In this document: positions 57,650 to 64,000 of the stretch, one piece after another
Position numbering within the stretch: position 1 is the stretch's first letter
Layout: each line of letters opens with the position of its first letter
NCBI GenBank assembly: GCA_016617855.1
Contig: JAECUM010094173.1
Span: 1 to 64,000, forward strand
Direction of reading: 5' to 3'
Length of the DNA: 64,000 nt
Origin: Megalonaias nervosa
Taxonomy: Eukaryota; Mollusca; Bivalvia; Unionida; Unionidae
Notes under the pieces: generated by a model
What the model was told of the DNA's origin: nothing
Database searches by the model: none
The model's input: only the letters and a program-made list of their open reading frames with translations
Translations under genes and position numbers: made by a program

Positions 57650-58020
57650 ATGAATCAGCATATTCTTTACTTGGCAAAATATCTGGAATGAAAACTCCAC
57701 AGACAAACTTAAGAACATCAAACCAACTACAGATGAGTGGTATCCCTTGTATATGACAAATCACAGAGACGACATGGTATTGTTCCTATCATGTATCGGA
57801 AACTTATCCCTGACCTGTGCATATCTCTGAAGTGAGAACCTCAACTAGAGTGTGTACCTACACCAGTGTCCACTGACAGTGGAACACATTCTTGATGATG
57901 GTGTTGATTTCCACCCAGTGAGACAAGTATTTTGACATGAACTGTTAAAAAAAAACTACAAGGATGTACCACCAGAGAAAATATTGGAATTTTTAAGGAA
58001 ATGTGGCTTATACAAGAAAG
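57650..58020 (+). mobile_element. I/Jockey-type LINE: C-terminal zinc-knuckle segment, downstream part
   Basis: TDKLKNIKPTTDEW, then MVLFLSCIGNLSLTCAYL, a CPLTVEHILDD block and PEKILEFLRKCGLYKK. These match the LINE C-terminal end pattern RxRIGHTRLTHSYL, CxxxxTVxHILxxC and FLKxIxLYxxI. The HIL block is preserved and the Cys ligands partly lost. Direct continuation of 56885-57293 once the SINE and one duplication copy are removed. Confidence 0.75.
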
Positions 58021-58268
58021 TTTAATTATGTTTTAAGATTTTTAAATGTATTACCTTTATCTGTATTTTATATACACTTTATAGAATTTGTTTCATCTTT
58101 ACATTTAATATCATATATTGGTTTGCTTAGTTATACATTTATTTAGAAGGATTTATCTTCCTAATTTTTGTACAATTCATTATTACATTTTTGGAAAATA
58201 ACCTTTTGTGAGCACTACATAGCCTCTTTTGTGCTGAGGTATCGTAAAGCCATACTACATATACACAT

Positions 58269-58445
58269 ACATTAATAATGGCTTACCTTTGGAAAAGCAC
58301 ATGGATGAATGTACTTCAGTCCAGTTGAATCCGTTAATAACAATTTACCTTTGGAAATGCATATGGATCTCTTTTCTACAATCCAGGTGAATCCATTAAT
58401 AATGGTTTAGCATGGGAAGGGCATACTAAAGTCTGATTGAGTCCA
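58269..58445. repeat. Three-unit tandem repeat, about 61 bp
   Basis: CATTAATAATGGCTTACC, CGTTAATAACAATTTACC and CATTAATAATGGTTTAGC begin successive units, each followed by a CATATGGAT-like word and CAGTCCAGTTGAATC or CAATCCAGGTGAATC. Confidence 0.72.
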
Positions 58446-58449
58446 TTAC

Positions 58450-59690
58450 TAATCAAACCCAGAGAATTCCAATTTATTAATCAAGTGTTCTAGCCCTGAA
58501 AGCAATATAATTCTTTGTCCATTTAGATTTCAGTTTGTATTGGATTTCAATTTGTCTAATACACCATGCAGACTGTTGGAAGTACCCACCTGAGAAATGG
58601 AGTGAATGTTGATGTGTTGTTTTATTTACACTTTATTCACTATCCATAGGACACCTTTTTATATCATAATAATACCACACTGTAAACAGTATCCAAACAA
58701 ATCTCTGTCATTGTTTAATATTTGGACAAATAAGGTTTCATGCTGTTTAAATTGAAGATGATCAATATCAGGACAATTATTATTTGTTAGATTTTGGAAA
58801 GGATAAAATCCAAACATCCTGGTTCTGAATAAGTTTGTGAATCTCAGCAAGAGAAAAGCAGATTGCAAAACAAATTGATACATGCAGTTGAAAAGGTTTG
58901 GCAATGGAGTAATGACCTCTGTAACTTGTAATTTGTTGGAAAATACTCTAAATCACAAATTAAGAAGCTAAAGTTATAGGCTTAGGTACTATATAAGTCA
59001 ATTTTGACCCGATAACAAAAGTTTGCCATATTTTCTGTAAAGACTAATTAGGTCTGGTTTTCCACAGATAGATTTAAATTTTGTTGAATTCAGTCAAAAC
59101 AGACATGCCATAAGCTTTCATTGCTGAGATGATGTTACTTCGATTCAATGACATCATAATTCTTATTATTTATATTCTGCAATTAGTGTTTTAAAAATTA
59201 ATATGCATGTGTATGTTCTTTTGCAATGCAGTTTGAAAATTTAGTATTTTTAATATCAGTAATACATAACCTGTTTCTATTGCATAGCTTGCTCTTTTCA
59301 GGACAGAAAATACCCTAAACTGTATGATGAGAATTAACCCTCCCATTGGGTGATTTCCAGAAAGATCTGAAGCCTTAACTGATGACCATGCCCCATGTGC
59401 ACTAGCCCTCTTTCATTATTAGTTGCAGCCATCATTAAGATGGTTGAAATTAATCTTCAAAGAAAATTGCCCTTGCTTCAAGTCATGCATTGCAAATTGA
59501 ACATTTTCATTATTTGTATCATTTACAGTGAAGTAACCCTCAGGTCAGTTATTATTCCTGTTCAGAATTGGCTATCTCATGAGTTATTGACATATTTATG
59601 CTACCCACACCCACACCCCCACACACCCACCCTCCACCCACCCACCCCACAGAAAGAAGGATGACCTGGTAAGATTTATTGTGGCGGAAA
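58450..59690. other. Non-coding stretch
   Basis: Ends in a C/A-rich run (CACCCACACCCCCACACACC) at 59607-59650. No gene recognised. Confidence 0.35.
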
Positions 59691-59699
59691 AAAGTGGCC

Positions 59700-60180
59700 C
59701 AAGCATATACCATTTTACAGTAGTGGACCCTTCTACTTAAGGTAAGTATTTCCTTGGTTTCCTATCCAGTTTTGGGGGTAATGAACCACCCACTGAACTG
59801 GCAAATTAAGTGGTGCAATAGCAACCAATGTGAATTACTGTAGTTGTTGTTGGGAGACGGGGGGGGGGCGGGCGCTAAAACTAATTTTAATGTTTGTTGA
59901 TGATATTGCCAGATTCCCTCCTCCCACCCCACACTGATGTGCCACTAATGGTCTACAGCCTTGAAACAAGGATGAGAACTACTGGGCATATTCAGGTTCT
60001 TAAAGTTGACCTCCAGAATTTTCTGGAGGTCAGTCTGTTGGAGGATGAATTAATTCTCAGCATATGGATGAGGGTAATTTCAATCCTGGAAAAGGTAAGC
60101 TAGCAGTAGCAACAGTTGTGTATTACATCATTTAAAATTTAGTTTTACCCCACTACCCCAACAAAAATTGTTAATATGCA
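59700..60180 (+). repeat. DIRS downstream region, copy 2
   Basis: CAATAGCAACCAATG, GGGGGGGCGG, AAAACTAATTTTAATGTTTG, TTGCCAGATTCCCTCCTCCC, TTGGAGGATGAATTAATTCTCA and AGCAGTAGCAACAGTTG follow the order seen at 35570-36000. The frame 59894-60103 is a shadow of this repeat. Confidence 0.62.
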
Positions 60181-60567
60181 GAAATTAAACATTCCATTAC
60201 AATGTAATATTGTGATTGAAAGTTGTTTTTTTTTTATTATTATAACTCATGAACCTTTTAAGTACAGTAAATATTTTGCTGTCAACTATAATCAACAAAT
60301 TGAAGCTTATGGAATTAATAATATAAACAAAGTATTAGCACCATTTACTAGTCAATAGTGTATCTCAATATTTAGTGCTCTATTTTTTATTCCCCCACCA
60401 GTGGACTGGTTCTCTATCCGTGAAATAATTAGTGGTCTGATACCTAGAATACCATTACTCCAATTTATCCCACACCCCAAATTAGTTTTGATGTAATGCA
60501 GGTTACTTTTAACAAGTGCTTGTTAAAAACTAGCATATATAATCTTGACTAGTTTCAAAAATTATAT

Positions 60568-60785
60568 TACCATATATACCCAGCTATAAGGCAAGTTCAA
60601 CTGCAAACTGCAAACACAGAGATCTGTCCTTGCATAATGTGCCAGCAGATCTTGGTCTTTGCAGTTTCCTCGGTGTAATCAACAGAACAAACAGTATAGA
60701 CCCTGAACTGCAGGTATATTATGCGACAAAGTATCAGGGTCTGTTTAGTTTGCAGTTTGACTTGACTTCCAAATGAGTCTGTACT
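60568..60785 (+). mobile_element. Double-hairpin element, copy 15
   Basis: TACCATATATACCCAGCTATAAG at the left, H1 (CAAACACAGAGATCTGTCC / AGCAGATCTTGGTCTTTGC), linker GGTGTAATCAACAG, H2 with TATTATGC loop, right arm degraded to CTTCCAAATGAGTCTGTAC. Confidence 0.82.
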
Positions 60786-60789
60786 GTGC

Positions 60790-62525
60790 TTGATATCCAG
60801 ATTTTACAATCTACATAGACTCCTTAATTGTTAAAAATTGCCTTCAACCTAATAGTTTGGATGTATCAGAACTTTTTTTATTATTTGACCTGTACTATGA
60901 AGTGTTCAGAGGATGAAATCACACAGAAATTTGCAAAATTTGAGGTGAAATATTTATTGGGTTCTTCTTTTTTACAGACTTTCTACCTGGTAATTCAATT
61001 GTCTCTTGCCTTGTCAAGGCTTAATTATTTTATTTTTATTTTTTGAGACACATGTCCAGTTCAGGTTGCTTTAAGAAAATCACTTGTCCTCAGTTAAATT
61101 CATCTGACCCAAAAGGGCACTATTCTTTATTTTATTTGTAAAAAATTGATAAAGACTTTTTTATTGACTTGTATTTTTCTCAGAAAATATCTTGTGTATT
61201 ACAGTGTACTTCAGCAAAAATTATGCGACTTTTTATTATCAAAAATGTTCTGTTTCGTTTCAACATAGTGCTTTCCAAATCATGATATCAACCAATGCAA
61301 ACATAATTTATACTTTACAGTATACTTAAACAATCAAAACATTATGTGCCCAGCCCAATCTGTAACTGGAGGGACCCCAGGGTGTTGAGTTATATAATTA
61401 TTAGAGCATTGCCTCACAAGTATGAACCAGTAAATATATTGTATAAGTGCATCTAGGGCTTTTGTGACCCTTTGTAAAGAGGTTTCTCCACTCATTTACA
61501 TAGGAAATTGAGTTATATTGTACAAATGAGACATTTAGATACAGGGGTGAATTATCACATAAACCACAGGACTGCTTCTGACAGTTAATAAAATATCAGG
61601 AATCAGTACTGGGCGAATCTCTATTGATTAACAATTTACAACTGGTCTAAATGTGTTTTGGATGCATTTGTTTAGACTTGTTGGTTTGATAATGGTTTGA
61701 CATGTAGCTGAACTAAAAGCCCATGTTAGGGGCCATTTCATTGAACCTTCTGTACCCTAAGGGGCCCCATGAGAGGTTGCCTAGGTCATGTGACTAGGCA
61801 GTACACATGTCAAACATTTGTTCCGTTTGTGCTTTGAAGATGTTGTACTTTTTCCAGAGTTCAGAGGTTTACTTTGCATTTTTCAAGACCAATTTTCAAA
61901 TTTCATGCCATTGTTTATTTCACAACTTTGCCTGGTGCTGAAATGGTGGTGGACCATTACAAAACCGCACTTTGGCATGACGTAGCATGTAACACCTACA
62001 CAAATTTTTTTTTGTTCTCGAATTCATGGAATTAAGACTAAATGTACATATATGTAAAATTAAGACTGCATTTACATTTATATCCCACTCACAGTAGCCA
62101 GTTTTATGAAACATCTTGCTTTCTGTCTTGTATTTCCCTCCTTTTGTCTATCCATACATCTGAGTATTTGACCATCTTTCTCTGAATTAATGCATCCTTA
62201 GCTTTTAAAAAATACCCTTATTTGTATTTAATTTTTATGAAAGTTAGAAATTTTAAAATTGTTGTTGAAAACAATTTGTATATGATTTCAACCTTTCCAT
62301 GCAATTATTGCCATAATGACCTGCACTGCAAGGATTTATGTTCAAACTGCACTAGAATCCAGTTTTCAAGTTTTTTTTTTCTTCTGAGTAAATATAAATT
62401 TGAAGATGCTTATGACATGTACTTTAGTGCCATAATTGCTTTTTAATTACATCTAGTGACTAATTTAGACCTTAAAGTTGTCTCCATCCTTGTTTGACCC
62501 TCATATAGCACTGTAACTTGAATGA
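60790..62525. other. AT-rich non-coding stretch
   Basis: Background frames only (60828-61046 plus, 61920-62114 minus, 62222-62446 plus). No repeat family recognised. Confidence 0.35.
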
Positions 62526-62532
62526 ATTTTAG

Positions 62533-62753
62533 TACCATATCTACTTACTTATAAGAAGAGTCCAACTGCAAACTGTACAGACCCAGATCTGCCATTGCAT
62601 AATGCACCAGCAGATCTGGGTTTGTGCAGTTTATTAGGAGTAATTAGTAGAACAAACAACATAGACTTTGATCTGCAGGTGCATTATGCTATGGCAAATG
62701 AGGATCTTTGTTGTTTGCAATTTGACTTGACTTGTAAGCAAGTACAGATGGTA
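62533..62753 (+). mobile_element. Double-hairpin element, copy 16 (best-preserved)
   Basis: TACCATATCTACTTACTTATAAG at the left and CTTGTAAGCAAGTACAGATGGTA at the right. H1: CAGACCCAGATCTGCCATTGC pairs with ACCAGCAGATCTGGGTTTG. H2: CAAACAACATAGACTTTGATCTGCAGGTGC pairs with the CTATGGCAAATGAGGATCTTTGTTGTTTG side (listed in parts, not continuous). Flanked by TA-containing sequence on both sides; a TA target duplication is possible. Confidence 0.92.
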
Positions 62754-62953
62754 TGTCATAGGTATTTTATAAGATTGTGTCAAGTCAGAATACATGTATG
62801 ATTATTAGTTGTTTTAATTTCTTATCTATGGTTTAAAAGCAGTCATGATTGTATCTGTTATTTACAAAGTAATTTATGTTCATTACCTATATCTGTCCAC
62901 TGATAAAACCAGAGGGGCAGCACATGTCAGTGATTGACTAACGTAACCAATAC

Positions 62954-63254
62954 TTGTGTGTGTGTGTGTGATTTGGATTTTTAATGTAGGTTTAACAATT
63001 TTTCAGTCATATCGCTATGCAGTCTGCAGTGTGGCAGTTTATAGTGATGTCTAACTCTGAGGCATCGTGCCGCAGACATGTAGCAATATGTCCCACCCAG
63101 TCACATTATCCTGACACCAGGCCGACCAGTCATAACACTAACCTCTTAATGCTGAGTGCAGCTGTTAGTGCCATTTTTATAAGTCTTTGGTATGACTTGG
63201 CCTGGGTTCGAACCCATGCCCTCTCTCTAACCGCTAGGACACCTGAGCGGTCTT
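62954..63254 (-). mobile_element. tRNA-derived SINE, family B (third copy)
   Basis: Flanked by ACCAATAC at 62946-62953 and 63255-63262. On the minus strand: GACCGCTCAGGTGTCCTAGC head, ATGGGTTCGAACCCAGG B-box, the same CATTATGGAG-free body as at 57310 (AGCATTAAGAGGTTAGTG, GGTGTCAGGATAATGTG, AGCGATATGACTG), tail (CA)n. A short deletion relative to the 57310 copy lies near the head. Confidence 0.88.
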
Positions 63255-63264
63255 ACCAATACCA

Positions 63265-63845
63265 GTAGCATTTTACAGCATCCCAAACAACACTATCTAT
63301 ATGGTGCCAACTAGATGTAAAGTTTGAAAAATGTAAAAATTAATTGCATAAAAGCTTTAAAAAGATAAACCATTCAAAATAAATGTAAACATGAAGTTTA
63401 GCAAGTTAAAATATAAAACATAAATATGTTAAAATGATGTAAAAAATGTAGGAAATAAAAGGTAAAAGTAACACCTGTTAAAATCCATAAAACATTGTCA
63501 AAATTTTTTATGTAAAGCGTATTCCCTAAAAATGTTCAAGATTTTCTCAGATCATCAAAAAGTTTCTTCATACATCTGACATGAAAACTACTGTCTCAGT
63601 GTGGAAATTGATACACTCGACAAAAATGTACATGTACATGTATTCCACTGTCACTGGACACTGGCATAGCATGCACTCTGTTTCAGGTTCCCTCATCAAG
63701 AGCTATGCAAGAGTTAGGTATGTGTCACCACTAAAATGCATGGACTAGCATTATGCATCCTTTAGTTCAGAGTCATATTTAAATTCATTTAGCATGGAGT
63801 TTTAAAACACTGTCCTTAACTAGTATACCAACTATAATGGCCTTT
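63265..63845. other. AT-rich non-coding stretch
   Basis: Very A-rich 63300-63500; no recognised element. Confidence 0.35.
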
Positions 63846-63849
63846 TATG

Positions 63850-64000
63850 CTTCTGCCATAAAGCAGAACTTATATTTATGTTGTCCATTCATCTGCCTGT
63901 TACCAGTTTTATTCACCCACAATAACTCTTGTCCACCATTTACAGCTACCAAACTTGGAGGATGACTTGCTCTTAGGGTATGTGAAAAGCTCAAATGTTG
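63850..64000. repeat. Start of a degenerate array related to array B, cut by the window end
   Basis: TTGTCCATTCATCTGCCTGT, TACCAGTTTTATTC and ACCATTTACAGCTACCAAAC parallel 32070-32130 and the ACAGTTACCAAAG of 32270. Only about one unit is present. Confidence 0.4.

Noticed and set aside
59894..60103. 69-codon ORF with a donor-like GTAAGC downstream, considered as an exon
   Set aside because: The interval aligns with the non-coding DIRS-associated repeat at 35570-36000, where the frame is not conserved.

Overview
The window is eukaryotic nuclear DNA, AT-rich, gene-poor and full of decayed mobile elements. It has no operons, no long intact ORFs and no prokaryotic signals. What it does have is spliceosomal exon-like blocks, tRNA-derived SINEs with target-site duplications, non-LTR retrotransposons of CR1-like and I/Jockey-like type, a DIRS tyrosine-recombinase retrotransposon, pogo-, hAT- and mariner-like DNA transposon remnants, and imperfect tandem arrays with monomers of about 135-160 bp. 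This mix fits a marine invertebrate; a lophotrochozoan such as a mollusc is my inference and no marker gene proves it.

The best host-gene evidence is a pair of + strand exons, 23290-23462 and 44214-44315. Both have clean splice sites, both are open throughout, and their intron phases agree (phase 1 at the shared junction). They would be joined by an intron of about 20.75 kb filled with repeats. The encoded Ser/Thr/Arg/Lys-rich segment is not recognised. A weaker candidate terminal exon lies near 560-749.

The dominant feature is an element of about 215 bp found 18 times (16 complete or nearly so, 2 fragments), here called the double-hairpin element. It has outer inverted repeats ending in a CTCGCTTATAAG-type motif, and between them two separate long imperfect palindromes (H1 and H2) with GCATAATGC-like loops, joined by a short GGAGTAATCAGTAG linker. 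It occurs in both orientations, once as a closely spaced inverted pair (37.4-37.9 kb) and once as a tandem pair (24.4-24.9 kb). Its open frames give spurious peptides.

Layout: 1-6 kb has small duplications, double-hairpin copies and a mariner-like MITE. 7-9.4 kb has microsatellites and a 39-bp minisatellite. 11.3-14.1 kb is a CR1-type LINE. 14.7-15 kb and 20.3-20.9 kb hold minus-strand LINE fragments. 16-16.6, 22-23, 25-26.7, 32-32.9 and 39.7-40.7 kb are degenerate tandem arrays. 30.0-31.6 kb is a pogo/Tigger-like element. 33.4-36.3 kb is a DIRS remnant interrupted by a MITE. 36.8-41.6 kb carries three SINE families. 46.6-49.6 kb is a tandem array split by a 1875-bp LTR-like insertion with a 5-bp duplication, followed by a 53/64-bp higher-order array up to 50.6 kb. 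54.6-55.2 kb is a roughly 36-bp array. 56.9-58.0 kb is a LINE RNase H segment with a SINE nested in it. 59.7-60.2 kb repeats the DIRS downstream region. The remaining stretches appear to be non-coding intron or intergenic DNA.
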